Assembly (NCBI RefSeq): GCF_027912515.1
Contig: NZ_CP115464.1
Span: forward strand, 372,001 to 436,000
DNA: 64,000 bases
Direction: 5' to 3'
Source: Brevundimonas sp. NIBR10
GTDB taxonomy: Bacteria > Pseudomonadota > Alphaproteobacteria > Caulobacterales > Caulobacteraceae
Shown: positions 18,652-28,842 of the stretch, in pieces
How positions within the stretch are numbered: position 1 is the stretch's first letter
Layout of the letters: the number at the start of each line of letters is the position of its first letter
Notes under the pieces: generated by a model
The model's database searches: none
Seen by the model: the letters and a program-made list of their open reading frames with translations, nothing else
Told to the model about the DNA's origin: nothing
Made by a program: the position numbers and the translations under genes

Positions 18652-21089
18652 AGTTCACGCTCGCCTGGCTGAAGGACCATCTGGAGACCACCGCCGATGC
18701 GGCCCAGGTCGCCGACGCCATGACCATGGCGGGGCTGGAGGTCGAACACGTCACGGACCCCACCGTCGCCCTGGCGCCGTTCACGGTGGCCCGGATCGTC
18801 TCGGCAGAACGCCACCCCAACGCCGACCGGCTGCAGGTCTGTCAGGTCGAGACCGTCGACGGGATGAAGGAGATCGTCTGCGGCGCCCCCAATGCGCGCG
18901 CGGGCCTGACCACCATCTACGCCCCGATCGGCGCCTATGTGCCCGGCCTGGGGGTCACCCTGGTCGAGAAGCCGGTGCGCGGCGTGGTGTCCAACGGCAT
19001 GCTCTGTTCGGCGTCCGAACTGCAACTGGCCGACGACAGCGACGGCATCCAGGAACTGCCGCCGGAGATCCCCGTCGGCACGCCGGTCGCCCGGCTGTTC
19101 GGGGCCGATCCCGTCATCGATTTCGAGGTGACGCCGAACCGGCCCGACTGGCTGGGCGTCGCCGGGATCGCGCGTGATCTGGCCGCGACAGGCCTGGGCA
19201 AGCTCAAGCATTTCGACATCGCCATGGTGCGCGGGGCCTTCCCTTCGCCGATCGCGGTGCGGATCGAGGCCCCCGGGATGTGCCCGGTGTTCGCGGGACG
19301 GCTGATCCGGGGCGTGACCAACGGCCCGTCGCCCGACTGGCTGAAGCGGCGGCTGGAAGCGATCGGCCTGCGCTCGATCAACCGGCTGGTCGATGTGACC
19401 AACCTGATCGCCTACGACCGCTGCCGGCCGCTGCACGTCTATGATGCCAGGAAGTTGGTCGGGTCCGAGATCGTGGTGCGGGCGGGGCAGCTGTCCGCCG
19501 GTGCCGCCCACATCGCCGAGGGCACCCACGAGCATCTGATCGCGCTGGACGGCAAGACCTACACCGTCGATCCGGCCATGTGCGTCATCGCCGACGCAGG
19601 CGGCGAGCGCCCCATCGGCCTGGGCGGCGTCATGGGCGGTGAGTCCACCGGCTGTTCGGACCAGACCACCGACGTCTTCGTCGAGAGCGCCTGGTTCGAT
19701 CCCATCGTCACGGCCCAGACCGGCCGGACCCTGACGATCAACTCCGACGCCCAATACCGGTTCGCGCGTGGCGTCGATCCGGCCTCTGTCGTGCCGGGGC
19801 TGGAACTGGCCACCCGGCTGATCCTCGACCTGTGCGGCGGCGAGCCGTCGGAGATCGTGCTGGCGGGCGAGCACCCCGCCAATCCGGCACCGTTCGCCTT
19901 CGATCCCGACTATGTGAAGCGGCTGTCGGGTCTCGACCTCGCCCACGACCGGATCGGCACCATCCTGGGGCAGCTCGGCTTCCTCATCACGGCCGGAGAG
20001 ACCGCCGGGACCTGGACCGTGACCCCGCCGTCCTTCCGCCGCGACGTCGAGGGGCCAGCCGACCTCGTCGAAGAGGTGGCCCGGATCGAGGGCTTCGACG
20101 CCCTGCCCGACACCCCCCTGCCCGACCAGACGCCGTCGTCGAAAGGCGTGCTGTCGCCACGTCAGGCGCGGGTGCGGCTGGCCCGCCGCGCCCTCGCCGC
20201 CGCCGGTTACGCCGAGGCCGTCACCTGGTCCTTCACCAAACAGTCCACGGCCGCCCTGTTCGGTGGCGGTGACGACCGGCTGGTGCTCGAGAACCCGATC
20301 GCAGCCGATCTGGACTGCATGCGGCCATCGGCCCTGCCCAATCTGATCCAGGCGGCGGCGAGGAACGCCGCGCGCGGCCACCCCGACGCCGCCCTGTTCG
20401 AGATCGGCCCCATCTATCTGAGCGACCAGCCGGACGGCCAGCGCACGGTGATCGCCGGTCTGATCGCCCCCTCGCCCGCGCGTCACTGGAGTGGCGGCGC
20501 GGAAGACGCCCTGTTCGGCCTCAAGGGCGACCTGATGGCGGTTCTGGAGCAGATCGGCGCGCCGGTCGGGTCGTTGCAACTGGTCCAGGGCCAGAACCGC
20601 GACTGGTGGCACCCGGGCCGTTCCGCACGCCTCCAGCTCGGCCCCAAGACCGTGATCGCCGAGTTCGGTGCCGTCCATCCGCGCGTGCTCAAGGCGCTCG
20701 ACGCCGACGGCCCCATGCTGGCCTTCGAGATCGTGTTGGACAGTGTTCCGGAGCCCAAGGCCCAGAAGGCGGGGGGGTCCAAGACGCGCGGCTCGGCCAG
20801 CCTGTCACCCCTGATGCCCCTGACCCGCGACTTCGCCTTCGTGGTCGAGGACGGCCGGGCGGCGGGCGACCTGATCAAGGCGGCGGCGGGCGCGGACAAG
20901 GCGCTGATCGCCGAGGTTCGGGTGTTCGACGTCTATCGCGGCACCGGCGTGCCGGAGGGGTTCAAGTCGGTGGCGCTGGAAGTCGTCATCCAGCCCCAGG
21001 CCGCAACCCTGACCGAGGCTGAGATCGAGGCCGTGTCGGCGCGTGTGGTGGCGGCGGTCGAGAAACTGGGTGGCAAGCTGAGGGGCTGA
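18648..21089 (+). CDS. pheT: Phenylalanyl-tRNA synthetase beta subunit
   Basis: An 813-residue beta subunit of PheRS. An N-terminal helical start ([15 protein letters not shown]) is followed by the tRNA-binding OB domain (about 38-150), the B3/B4 editing region (about 215-390) that hydrolyses mischarged Tyr-tRNA, the B5 domain (about 400-470), the inactive synthetase core, and a C-terminal anticodon-binding FDX-ACB domain (from about 715, [14 protein letters not shown]). The GTG start at 18648 gives the conserved N-terminus and overlaps the stop of the upstream gene. Confidence 0.96.
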   Translation: MKFTLAWLKDHLETTADAAQVADAMTMAGLEVEHVTDPTVALAPFTVARIVSAERHPNADRLQVCQVETVDGMKEIVCGAPNARAGLTTIYAPIGAYVPGLGVTLVEKPVRGVVSNGMLCSASELQLADDSDGIQELPPEIPVGTPVARLFGADPVIDFEVTPNRPDWLGVAGIARDLAATGLGKLKHFDIAMVRGAFPSPIAVRIEAPGMCPVFAGRLIRGVTNGPSPDWLKRRLEAIGLRSINRLVDVTNLIAYDRCRPLHVYDARKLVGSEIVVRAGQLSAGAAHIAEGTHEHLIALDGKTYTVDPAMCVIADAGGERPIGLGGVMGGESTGCSDQTTDVFVESAWFDPIVTAQTGRTLTINSDAQYRFARGVDPASVVPGLELATRLILDLCGGEPSEIVLAGEHPANPAPFAFDPDYVKRLSGLDLAHDRIGTILGQLGFLITAGETAGTWTVTPPSFRRDVEGPADLVEEVARIEGFDALPDTPLPDQTPSSKGVLSPRQARVRLARRALAAAGYAEAVTWSFTKQSTAALFGGGDDRLVLENPIAADLDCMRPSALPNLIQAAARNAARGHPDAALFEIGPIYLSDQPDGQRTVIAGLIAPSPARHWSGGAEDALFGLKGDLMAVLEQIGAPVGSLQLVQGQNRDWWHPGRSARLQLGPKTVIAEFGAVHPRVLKALDADGPMLAFEIVLDSVPEPKAQKAGGSKTRGSASLSPLMPLTRDFAFVVEDGRAAGDLIKAAAGADKALIAEVRVFDVYRGTGVPEGFKSVALEVVIQPQAATLTEAEIEAVSARVVAAVEKLGGKLRG

Positions 21090-21092
21090 CCC

Positions 21093-22337
21093 TCAGACCA
21101 CCCCCCGCGCCCTGAGCTCCGCGATCTCATCGGCCGACAGGCCCAGACCGCCCAGAACCGCGTCCGTATGCTGGCCCAGCACCGGCGGGGCGTGGCGGTA
21201 TGCGACCGGGGTGCCGGACATCCGCAACGGGCTGGCGACGCCGGGGGCCGTGCCGCCGGCCTCGTGGGCCATCTCGACCCGCAGGGCGCGCGCCCGGACC
21301 TGGGGGTCGTCGAAGACCTCGCCGATGACGTTTATGGGGCCGCAGGGGACGCCCGCCGCCTCCAGCGCCCCGACCCACGCCTGCGTCGTCCGCATGGGCG
21401 TCAGAGCCTCGATCAGGGGAACCAGCACATCGCGGTTGGCGACCCGCGCCGGATTGGTCGCATAGGCCGGGTCGCCGCCCCATTCCGGATGACCCAGAAC
21501 TCCGGCGAAGGCGCGGAACTGGCTGTCGTTGCCGACCGCCACGATCATGAAGCCGTCGGCGGTGGGAAACTCCTGATAGGGCACGATGTTGGGGTGGGTG
21601 TTGCCCATCCGGCCCGGCGACACCCCCGAGACGAGGAAGTTCGACGCCTGATTGGCCAGACAGGCGACCTCGACGTCCAGCAGGGCCAGATCGATCTGCT
21701 GCCCCTCGCCGGTGCGTTCCCGGGCGGCCAGCGCAGCCAGAACCCCCACCACCCCGTACAGGCCGGTCAGAAGATCGACCACCGCAACACCCGCCCGCTG
21801 GGGCCGCCCGTCCTTCGGCCCCGTGATGCTCATCAACCCGCCCATGCCTTGCAGCAGCAGGTCGTAGCCCGGCCGCGCCGCATAGGGTCCGGTCTGGCCG
21901 AAGCCGGTGATCGAGCAATAGATCAACCGTGGATTCACGGCCTTCAGACTGTCGTAGTCGAGGCCGTATTTGGCGAGTCCGCCGACCTTGTAGTTCTCGA
22001 TCAATATGTCCGATTGCGCCGCCAGCCGACGTACCAGGGCCTGGCCCTCCGGCTTGGTGAAGTCGATGGTGACGGAGGTCTTGTTGCGGTTGGCGGCCAG
22101 ATAATAGGCGGCCTGATCGGTCGGTTCGCCCGCGCCGTCGGCCAGCCAGGGCGGCCCCCATTTGCGGGTGTCGTCGCCCTCGCCCGGTCGTTCGACCTTG
22201 ATGACCTCGGCCCCCAGATCACCCAGAACCTGCGATGCCCACGGCCCGGCCAGGATGCGCGACAGGTCCAGCACCTTGATCCCGGCCAGGGCACCGCCCG
22301 CCGTCTTCTCGCCGTCCGCCATCGTCGTCTCCGTCAT
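21093..22337 (-). CDS. CoA-transferase family III (CaiB/BaiF) protein
   Basis: A 414-residue type III CoA-transferase, which moves CoA between carboxylic acids through an Asp-anhydride intermediate. The Rossmann-like N-terminus reads GIKVLDLSRILAGPWASQVLGDLGAEVIKVE. The catalytic Asp is probably D159 in RPGYDLLLQGMGGLM. Substrate acids cannot be read from the sequence; dicarboxylate and carnitine-type transferases look alike. It is convergent with pheT (three bases apart). ATG 22337 or the methionine five codons later is the start. Confidence 0.9.
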   Translation of the reverse strand: MTETTMADGEKTAGGALAGIKVLDLSRILAGPWASQVLGDLGAEVIKVERPGEGDDTRKWGPPWLADGAGEPTDQAAYYLAANRNKTSVTIDFTKPEGQALVRRLAAQSDILIENYKVGGLAKYGLDYDSLKAVNPRLIYCSITGFGQTGPYAARPGYDLLLQGMGGLMSITGPKDGRPQRAGVAVVDLLTGLYGVVGVLAALAARERTGEGQQIDLALLDVEVACLANQASNFLVSGVSPGRMGNTHPNIVPYQEFPTADGFMIVAVGNDSQFRAFAGVLGHPEWGGDPAYATNPARVANRDVLVPLIEALTPMRTTQAWVGALEAAGVPCGPINVIGEVFDDPQVRARALRVEMAHEAGGTAPGVASPLRMSGTPVAYRHAPPVLGQHTDAVLGGLGLSADEIAELRARGVV

Positions 22338-22411
22338 CGTCCTCGTCTCGCACGACAGGCCGCCGCGTGGAACCTTTGGCGCCGATCGCCGTCCTGGGGC
22401 ATTAGGGAACC

Positions 22412-23248
22412 ATGAGCCGCATGACCGCCCTTCCCGATGGAACCCTGATCCCCGTGCTCGGCCAGGGGACGTGGGAGATCGGCGACAGCCTGAGGACCGG
22501 CGACGCCGAACAGGCGGCCCTGTCGCGCGGGCTCGACCTGGGCCTCAGCCTGATTGACACGGCCGAACTGTACGGCAACGGGGCGTCCGAGCGGCTGGTC
22601 GGGGAGGTGATTCAGGGTCGTCGCGACGAGGTCTTCCTGGTCTCCAAGGTGCGACCCGAGAACGCCGGCGAGATGTCGATGATGCTGGCCTGCGAGCGCA
22701 GTCTGGAGCGGCTGGGGGTCGACCGGCTGGACCTGTATCTGCTGCACTGGGAAAGCCGCCACCCGATGGACGAGATCATCGCCGGGTTCGAGGAACTGGT
22801 CGACGAGGGGATGATCGCGCGCTGGGGCGTATCGAACCTGGACATGCGGGCCATGACCATCATGGAGGGGATCGACGGGGCCGAGCACTGCCAGACCAAT
22901 CAGGTCCTCTATCACCTGGGCTCGCGCGGGGTGGAGTTCGACCTGCTGCCGTGGATGCAGGAGCGGACCATGCCGCTGATGGCCTATTCGCCGCTCGGGC
23001 GGGGCGAACTGCTGGAACATCCCGCCCTGATCGCCGTCGCCGATCGCCACGGCGCGACCCCGGCCCAGATCGCCCTGGCGGCCCTGATGCTGCGTGAAGG
23101 GGTCGTCCTGATCCCCAAGGCATCGACGATCGCCCACGTCGAGGACAATGCCGCCGCGCTCGACATCCAGCTGGACGGCGAGGACCTCGAGGCTCTGGAT
23201 CGCGCCTTTCCGCCGCCCACTAGCGAACAGCCGCTCGACATCATCTGA
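22412..23248 (+). CDS. Aldo/keto reductase
   Basis: A 278-residue NADPH-dependent aldo/keto reductase with the complete tetrad D49, Y54 (IDTAELYGNG), K79 (VSKVRP) and H112 (LLHWES). The C-terminal cofactor clamp reads LIPKASTIAHVEDNAAA. It probably reduces small carbonyl compounds such as 2,5-diketo acids or methylglyoxal, but specificity is open. It is divergent from the CoA-transferase gene. Confidence 0.92.
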   Translation: MSRMTALPDGTLIPVLGQGTWEIGDSLRTGDAEQAALSRGLDLGLSLIDTAELYGNGASERLVGEVIQGRRDEVFLVSKVRPENAGEMSMMLACERSLERLGVDRLDLYLLHWESRHPMDEIIAGFEELVDEGMIARWGVSNLDMRAMTIMEGIDGAEHCQTNQVLYHLGSRGVEFDLLPWMQERTMPLMAYSPLGRGELLEHPALIAVADRHGATPAQIALAALMLREGVVLIPKASTIAHVEDNAAALDIQLDGEDLEALDRAFPPPTSEQPLDII

Positions 23249-23497
23249 CGCGGTTCGCCTGACGCGCGAACCTGTACGAAAGGCGCAGGTTTCGTTCAGA
23301 TCGCGTTCATTCGATGAACGTCATTCCTCGGTTCGCCGATCAGCATCGGCCCTTGGGGGGAACCAGGGACAACAGCATCGGTCAGGCGAAGGGCGTCGTT
23401 GGGGGACAACGTCCGAAGCGCTTGATTGAGGGGCCGGCGCCCACACGCCGGCGCCATGAGCGGCGGCCTTGTCGGGGGACGGGGCCGCCGCTTTCTA
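23249..23497 (+). ncRNA. Structured intergenic region, candidate noncoding RNA
   Basis: This 249-base gap has no gene I would support but several stems in a row: AACCTG...CAGGTT just past the reductase stop, the perfect palindrome CGTTCAT-TCG-ATGAACG at 23304-23320, GCCGGCG...CGCCGGC near 23434-23452, and a 10-bp terminator-like stem at 23459-23492. Between them the sequence is purine-rich (TTGGGGGGAACC, GTTGGGGGAC). This looks more like a small RNA or untranslated region than coding sequence, but no known RNA family was recognised. Confidence 0.35.
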
Positions 23498-23500
23498 TTC
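23459..23500 (+). terminator. Strong hairpin with weak T-tract, possible terminator
   Basis: AGCGGCGGCC (23459-23468) pairs perfectly with GGCCGCCGCT (23483-23492), followed by TTCTATTC. The stem is strong and the T-tract imperfect. It could end the candidate RNA upstream or the reductase transcript. Confidence 0.5.
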
Positions 23501-23714
23501 TCCTCCCCGTTCGCCGCTTGGCGAATGGGGAGGTGGATCCGAGCTCTTGCGAGGAGACGGAGGGGGCGACTCGGTCTGTCCGAATCGATCAAAAAGCCTC
23601 CACATTACGCAGCGTGTCGCCCCCTCCGTCACGGCGCTGAAGAAGCGCCGCGCCTGAGGACGGCTCGTATACGAGCCGCCCGCAGCCCCATGCCTTCGGC
23701 ACGGGGAGGAGAAG
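23498..23714. repeat. MITE-like palindromic element, copy 2
   Basis: A 217-bp relative of the element at 713-924. Termini are TTCTCCTCCCCGT (23498-23510) and ACGGGGAGGAGAA (23701-23713). It shares the blocks GTGTCGCCCCCTCCGTCACGG and the GGCTCGTATACGAGCC palindrome with flanks, but the central 40 or so bases and the small end hairpins differ. It sits immediately beyond the stop codon of the FadB-type gene, whose stop starts two bases after the terminal repeat. Confidence 0.85.
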
Positions 23715-23715
23715 A

Positions 23716-25911
23716 TCAGGCCGCGGCTTTCTGAGCGCCTTCGAAATTGCCGTAGAAGGTCTCGCCCTTGGCCGCCATGTCGCGCAGCAGCTGGGGCACC
23801 TTGAACCGGTCGCCATAGGTCGCCGTCAGCCGGTCGCAGGTCTCGACGAACGTCGACAGCCCCGTCTGGTCGATCAGGGTGATCGGCCCGCCGGTCCAGG
23901 GCGCGAAGCCCCAGCCCAGGATGGCACCCAGATCGGCCTCGCGCGGATCGTCGATGACCCCCTCTTCCCAGCAGCGCGCGACCTCGACGGCCTGGCGGTA
24001 AAGCAGACGGGTCTTCAGCTCGTCGATCTGGGCGAAGGCTGTGGGCTCTTCCGGACCGTCGATGCCCTTGGTGGTCGGGGCCAGTTCGGCGAGGCCCGGC
24101 CAGATGGTCTTGGGCTTGGAGGCATAGTCATAGAAGCCCATGCCGTTCTTGCGGCCGAAACGACCTCCCTCGACCATCTTGGCCACGATGTCGGCTCCCT
24201 CGGCCGGGACGAACTTGTCGCCCAGGTCGAGCGCCGTCTGTTTGGCGATCTTGTAGGACAGGTCCAGAGCGACGTCGTCGTGCATCTCCAGCGGGCCGCG
24301 CGGCATGCCGGTCATCCGACCGATGTTGTCGATCAGGGCCGGGGCGTAACCTTCTTCCAGCATCGCCATGCCTTCCATCAGGAAGGTGGAGAAGCAGCGG
24401 CTGGTATAGAAACCGCGCGAGTCGTTGACCACGATCGGGGTCTTCTTGATCTTGAGGATGTAGTCCAGCGATTTGGCGATCGCTGCCTGACCGGTCTTCT
24501 CGCCCAGGATGATCTCGACCAGCATCATCTTGTCGACGGGCGAGAAGAAGTGGATGCCGATGAAGTCTTCGGGGCGAACCGACGCTTCGGCCAGGCCGGT
24601 GATCGGCAGGGTCGAGGTGTTGGAGCCGAAGATGGCCCCCGGGGCCAGCTGGGCCTCGGCCCGCTTGGTGACGTCGGCCTTGATCTCGCGGTTCTCGAAC
24701 ACGGCCTCGATGACCAGGTCGGAGCCCTTGATCAGGTCATAGTCGGTGGTCGCCGTGACCGAACCCAGCAGGGCGTCGTATTTGGCCTGATCGATCGCGC
24801 CCTTGGACAGACGCTTCTTGAGCAGGTCGGCGACGTGCGCCTTGCCCTTGTCGGCGGCGTCCTGATCGCGGTCGATCAATATGGTCTCGATCCCGGCCAG
24901 GGCCTGAACATAGGCGATGCCCGCGCCCATCATGCCCGCGCCGATGACCGTGACCTTCTTGGGATCGGACTTGGGGATACCGGCGGGACGCACGGCACCC
25001 TTGTCGAGCTCCTGCTTGGACAGGAACAGGGACCGGATCATCGCCTGGGCCTGGGGCGTCATCAGGGTCTTGATGAAATAGCGGGTCTCGATCCGCAGGG
25101 CTGCGTCCATCGGCACCTGCAGGCCCTCATAAACCGCCTTCATCAGGTTGATGGCGGCCGGGAAATTTCCATACGACTGCTTGCGGATCATCGCGTTGCC
25201 GACGAGGAAATTCTGCATTCCGGCCGGGTGGTAGGGGCCGCCGCCGGGGATCTTGAATTCCTTGGTGTCCCAGGGCTGGACGCCCTTGCCGCCGGCCTTG
25301 AGCCAAGCCTTGGCGGCCTCGACCTCGGTGCCCGGGGCGACGACCTCATGCACCACGCCCGCACCCTTGGCGTCATTCGGACGCCACGAGGAACCCGCCG
25401 TCATGGCCATCAGTGCCGCCTGGACGCCGATCAGGCGCGGCAGACGCTGGGTGCCGCCACCGCCGGGGAACAGGCCGACCTTGATCTCGGGCAGGCCCAG
25501 CTGGATCTTGGGGCTGTCGCCGACCACGCGGTAGTGGCAGGCCAGAGCCAGCTCCAGACCGCCACCCAGCGCAAGGCCGTTGATCGCGGCCGCCACCGGC
25601 TTGCCGCAGGTCTCCAGCGCGCGCAGGGCCCCGTTGAAGCGCCAGCCGGCGTCATAGGCGCCCTGAAGGCCCCCGCCGCCCGCCAGCATTCCGCCGGAGA
25701 TGTCGCCGAGGTCAGCGCCCGCGCAGAAGCCCGAGGCCTTGCCCGAGGTGATCACCGCGCCCTTGATGGCGTCGTCGGTCTTGAGACGTTCGACCAGGGT
25801 CGGCAGCTCGGCCATGACGCCATTGGTCAGGGTGTTCATCGACTGGCCTGGCACGTCGAAGGTGACGAGCGCGATACCGTCGGCGTCGACGTCGATCTTG
25901 AAGTTTTCCAT
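23716..25911 (-). CDS. FadB/FadJ-type bifunctional enoyl-CoA hydratase / 3-hydroxyacyl-CoA dehydrogenase
   Basis: 731 residues combining two beta-oxidation steps. The N-terminal crotonase domain (1-190) has catalytic E120 ([13 protein letters not shown]) and E142 ([13 protein letters not shown]). The 3-hydroxyacyl-CoA dehydrogenase has its NAD motif at 324-332 ([12 protein letters not shown]) and substrate residues in [19 protein letters not shown]-terminal dehydrogenase repeat follows. ATG 25911 lies 11 bases behind the thiolase stop, so the pair forms the alpha/beta complex of fatty-acid or branched-chain acyl-CoA oxidation. Whether to call it FadB or FadJ is not decidable. Confidence 0.93.
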   Translation of the reverse strand: MENFKIDVDADGIALVTFDVPGQSMNTLTNGVMAELPTLVERLKTDDAIKGAVITSGKASGFCAGADLGDISGGMLAGGGGLQGAYDAGWRFNGALRALETCGKPVAAAINGLALGGGLELALACHYRVVGDSPKIQLGLPEIKVGLFPGGGGTQRLPRLIGVQAALMAMTAGSSWRPNDAKGAGVVHEVVAPGTEVEAAKAWLKAGGKGVQPWDTKEFKIPGGGPYHPAGMQNFLVGNAMIRKQSYGNFPAAINLMKAVYEGLQVPMDAALRIETRYFIKTLMTPQAQAMIRSLFLSKQELDKGAVRPAGIPKSDPKKVTVIGAGMMGAGIAYVQALAGIETILIDRDQDAADKGKAHVADLLKKRLSKGAIDQAKYDALLGSVTATTDYDLIKGSDLVIEAVFENREIKADVTKRAEAQLAPGAIFGSNTSTLPITGLAEASVRPEDFIGIHFFSPVDKMMLVEIILGEKTGQAAIAKSLDYILKIKKTPIVVNDSRGFYTSRCFSTFLMEGMAMLEEGYAPALIDNIGRMTGMPRGPLEMHDDVALDLSYKIAKQTALDLGDKFVPAEGADIVAKMVEGGRFGRKNGMGFYDYASKPKTIWPGLAELAPTTKGIDGPEEPTAFAQIDELKTRLLYRQAVEVARCWEEGVIDDPREADLGAILGWGFAPWTGGPITLIDQTGLSTFVETCDRLTATYGDRFKVPQLLRDMAAKGETFYGNFEGAQKAAA

Positions 25912-25922
25912 CGGTGTGATCC

Positions 25923-27128
25923 TCAAACGCGTTCGATGACGGTGGCGGTGCCCATGCCGCCGCCGATGCACAGTGTGATCAGGGCGGTGGACTGGTTCGA
26001 CCGCTCCAGCTCGTCCAGGGCGATGCCGGTGATCATGGCCCCGGTGGCCCCCAGCGGGTGGCCCATCGAGATGCCGCCGCCGTTAACATTCATTTTCGCG
26101 TGGTCGATGTCGAGCGCCTGCATGTAGCGCAGCACGACGGCGGCGAAGGCCTCGTTCAGCTCCCACAGGTCGATGTCGGCCGTGGTCATGCCCAGCTTGC
26201 CGAGCAGCTTGCGGGTCACATATTCCGGTCCGGTCAGCATGATCGACGGCTCGGAGCCGATCGAGGCGCCGCCCAGGATCTTCGCCCGCGGCTTGAGGCC
26301 GAGGGCCTTGCCGGCCTCAAGCGTGCCGATCAGGACGCCGGCCGATCCATCGACGATACCGGACGAGTTGCCGGGGGTATGGACGTGGTTGACGCGCTCG
26401 ACCTCGGGGTAACGCTGGCCGATCACGGCGTCGAAGGCCATCTCGCCCATCATGGCGAAGGAGGGGTTCAGCCCGCCCAGGGACTGCATGTCGGTGGTCG
26501 GGCGGATGGTCTCGTCATGGTCCAGCCGGACCAGGCCCAGCTGATCCTTGACCGCCACGACCGATTTCGAGAACCGGCCCTCGGCCCAGGCGCGGGCGGC
26601 GCGCTTGTGGCTCTCGACCGCATAGGCGTCCACGTCGTCGCGGCTGAAGCCATACTTGGTGGCGATCATGTCGGCCGAGACGCCCTGGGGCGCGAAATAG
26701 GCCGCGATGGCCGCCGAGGGGTCGATCGGCCAGGCGCCGCCGTCCGAGCTCATGGGCACGCGGCTCATGGCCTCGATGCCGCCGCCGACCGCGAAATCGG
26801 CCTCGCCGGATTTCACCTTGGCGGTCGCCATGTTCACGGCTTCCAGGCCCGAGGCGCAGAAGCGGTTGACCTGAACGCCGGCCGTCGTCTGGGCCCAGCC
26901 GGCCGCCAGAACGGCGGTGCGCGCGATGTCGGCGCCCTGTTCCCCGATGGGCGTCACGCAGCCCAGGATGACGTCGTCGACCCTGGACGTATCGAGATCG
27001 TTGCGATCACGCAGCGCCTCCAGAACCTGCGAGGCCAGGCTGAGCGCCGTGATCTCGTGCAGGGAACCGTCCTTCTTGCCCTTGCCGCGCGGCGTGCGCA
27101 CCGCGTCGTAGATATAAGCGTCGGCCAT
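25923..27128 (-). CDS. Acetyl-CoA C-acyltransferase (thiolase)
   Basis: A 401-residue thiolase for the last step of beta-oxidation. The nucleophile is C91 ([12 protein letters not shown]), the base H357 ([15 protein letters not shown]) and the second cysteine C387 (TLCIGGGMG). ATG 27128 gives [15 protein letters not shown], the usual N-terminus. It is the first gene of the two-gene operon with the FadB-type enzyme, and the promoter region carries a LiuR-like site. Confidence 0.94.
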   Translation of the reverse strand: MADAYIYDAVRTPRGKGKKDGSLHEITALSLASQVLEALRDRNDLDTSRVDDVILGCVTPIGEQGADIARTAVLAAGWAQTTAGVQVNRFCASGLEAVNMATAKVKSGEADFAVGGGIEAMSRVPMSSDGGAWPIDPSAAIAAYFAPQGVSADMIATKYGFSRDDVDAYAVESHKRAARAWAEGRFSKSVVAVKDQLGLVRLDHDETIRPTTDMQSLGGLNPSFAMMGEMAFDAVIGQRYPEVERVNHVHTPGNSSGIVDGSAGVLIGTLEAGKALGLKPRAKILGGASIGSEPSIMLTGPEYVTRKLLGKLGMTTADIDLWELNEAFAAVVLRYMQALDIDHAKMNVNGGGISMGHPLGATGAMITGIALDELERSNQSTALITLCIGGGMGTATVIERV

Positions 27129-27181
27129 GTGACTCAGTCTCCATTCAGGACGGTTCGAGCGTGAGCGCCACAAAGCCTACG

Positions 27182-27197
27182 TTTACGTCAACGTCAA
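27182..27197 (-). promoter_or_regulatory. LiuR-like operator upstream of the thiolase/FadB operon
   Basis: TTTACGTCAACGTCAA (reverse strand TTGACGTTGACGTAAA), about 55 bases before the thiolase start, resembles the operator of the MerR-family regulator LiuR that controls branched-chain amino acid and fatty-acid degradation in proteobacteria. It also overlaps a TTGACG that could act as the -35 element, so binding could affect transcription directly. The regulator gene is not in the window. Confidence 0.5.
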
Positions 27198-27207
27198 GTA
27201 AGAAGCG

Positions 27208-28737
27208 TCAGACGTCGAACCGCACCCCTTGCGCCAACGGCAGTTCCGCCGAGAAATTCACCGTCTGGGTCTGGCGGCGCATATAGGCTTTCCAGGCGTC
27301 GGAACCGGATTCGCGCCCACCTCCGGTGTCCTTTTCGCCACCGAAGGCCCCGCCGATCTCGGCGCCGGACGGGCCGATATTGACGTTGGCAATGCCGCAG
27401 TCCGAACCCCAGGCCGACAGGAAGGCCTCCGCCTCACGCACCGAGTCGGTGAAGACGCAGGAACTCAGCCCCTGCGGCACCGCATTCTGCATCTCGACCG
27501 CCTCGTCGAAGGTCTTCCAGGTCACGACATAGAGGATGGGGGCGAAGGTCTCGTGCCGGACCACATCCGTCTGGCCCGGCATCCGGACGATGGCGGGCCG
27601 CACATAGATGCCCGGCGACCGGGGCCGGGTCCCGCCGACGAGGACCTCGCCTCCTTCACCCTCGGCCTGTCTCAGAGCGTCGTCGAAGGCCGCGCCGGCG
27701 TCCTCGTCGATCAGCGGCCCGACCAGAACGCCGGCCTCGCGCGGGTCGCCGCAGGGCAGGGTCTCATAGGCCTTGACCAGCCGCTCCAGCAGGGCCGGGG
27801 CCACGTCCTCATGCACCAGCAGGCGTCTCAGGGTCGTGCATCTCTGCCCGGCCGTGCCGACGGCGGAAAAGGCGATGGCCCGCACCGCCATCTCCAGATC
27901 GGCCGAGGGCGTCACGATCATGGCGTTGTTGCCGCCGAGTTCCAGCAGCGACCGGCCCAGCCGCCCCGCCACCACCGTGGCCACTGCCCTGCCCATCCGC
28001 GTCGAGCCGGTCGCCGAGACGAGCGCCACGCGCGGATCGGCCGACAGGGTCTCGCCGACGCCCCGCTCGCCGATCAACAGTTGCGCCAGGCCCTCGGGCG
28101 CATCGCCAAATCTCGCCATGGCCCGGTCGAACACCGCCTGCACCGCCAGGGCCGTCATCGGCGTCTTTTCCGACGGCTTCCAGATCACCGGGTCGCCACA
28201 CACCAGAGCCAGCGCCGCGTTCCAGGCCCAGACCGCGACCGGAAAGTTGAACGCCGTGATGATCGCCACCGGCCCCAGGGGCTGCCAGGTCTCGCGCATA
28301 TGGTGGCCGGGCCGTTCGCTGGGCAGAGTCAGGCCGTACAGCTGGCGCGACAGGCCGACGGCGAAGTCGCAGATGTCGATCATCTCCTGAACCTCGCCCA
28401 GGCCCTCGGACACGACCTTGCCGGCCTCCAAGGTGACCAGCATGGCCAGGTCGTCCTTCGACGCCCTCAGTTCCTCGCCGAGTAGCCGGACCAGTTCGCC
28501 ACGTCGGGGCGCCGGCACGCGCCGCCAGCTCAGGAACGCCTGCACCGACCGATCGATCGCGGCTTCGACCGCATCCGGCGTCGCGGCGGCCAGCGTCCCC
28601 GCCTCTGACCCGTCGATCGGCGAACGCGCCGTGACGCCGCCCTCGCTCCAGACGGCGTCCGGCACGCCCAGGCGGGACAGGATCGCGCGCGCCTGATCGG
28701 CGGCGGTGGAGGTCTGGGCGGGGGTCGGATCGGTCAT
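27208..28737 (-). CDS. Aldehyde dehydrogenase, ALDH7 (aminoadipate-semialdehyde / piperideine-6-carboxylate) type
   Basis: A 509-residue NAD(P)+-dependent aldehyde dehydrogenase. The proton acceptor is E266 (LLELGGNN) and the nucleophile C300 (GQRCTTLRR). The N-terminal VSEGLGEVQEMIDICDFAVGLSRQLYG and the C-terminal IANVNIGPSGAEIGGAFGGEK are typical of the ALDH7 group acting on alpha-aminoadipic semialdehyde in lysine breakdown. No other lysine-catabolic gene is adjacent, so the pathway is inferred from the family only. ATG 28737. Confidence 0.87.
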   Translation of the reverse strand: MTDPTPAQTSTAADQARAILSRLGVPDAVWSEGGVTARSPIDGSEAGTLAAATPDAVEAAIDRSVQAFLSWRRVPAPRRGELVRLLGEELRASKDDLAMLVTLEAGKVVSEGLGEVQEMIDICDFAVGLSRQLYGLTLPSERPGHHMRETWQPLGPVAIITAFNFPVAVWAWNAALALVCGDPVIWKPSEKTPMTALAVQAVFDRAMARFGDAPEGLAQLLIGERGVGETLSADPRVALVSATGSTRMGRAVATVVAGRLGRSLLELGGNNAMIVTPSADLEMAVRAIAFSAVGTAGQRCTTLRRLLVHEDVAPALLERLVKAYETLPCGDPREAGVLVGPLIDEDAGAAFDDALRQAEGEGGEVLVGGTRPRSPGIYVRPAIVRMPGQTDVVRHETFAPILYVVTWKTFDEAVEMQNAVPQGLSSCVFTDSVREAEAFLSAWGSDCGIANVNIGPSGAEIGGAFGGEKDTGGGRESGSDAWKAYMRRQTQTVNFSAELPLAQGVRFDV

Positions 28738-28842
28738 CGGGGCTCTCTCGTCTGGTCCCCGGCTGTAGCGCCGTCGCGGGCGACAAGGAACCGCACGTGT
28801 TGGGCCGGGTTCTGACGCACACCCCCTTGAAGGAGACGATCG

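Noticed and set aside
23314..23640. 108-codon open frame across the gap and repeat copy 2
   Set aside because: Runs into the repeat element, has no ribosome site and no protein character.
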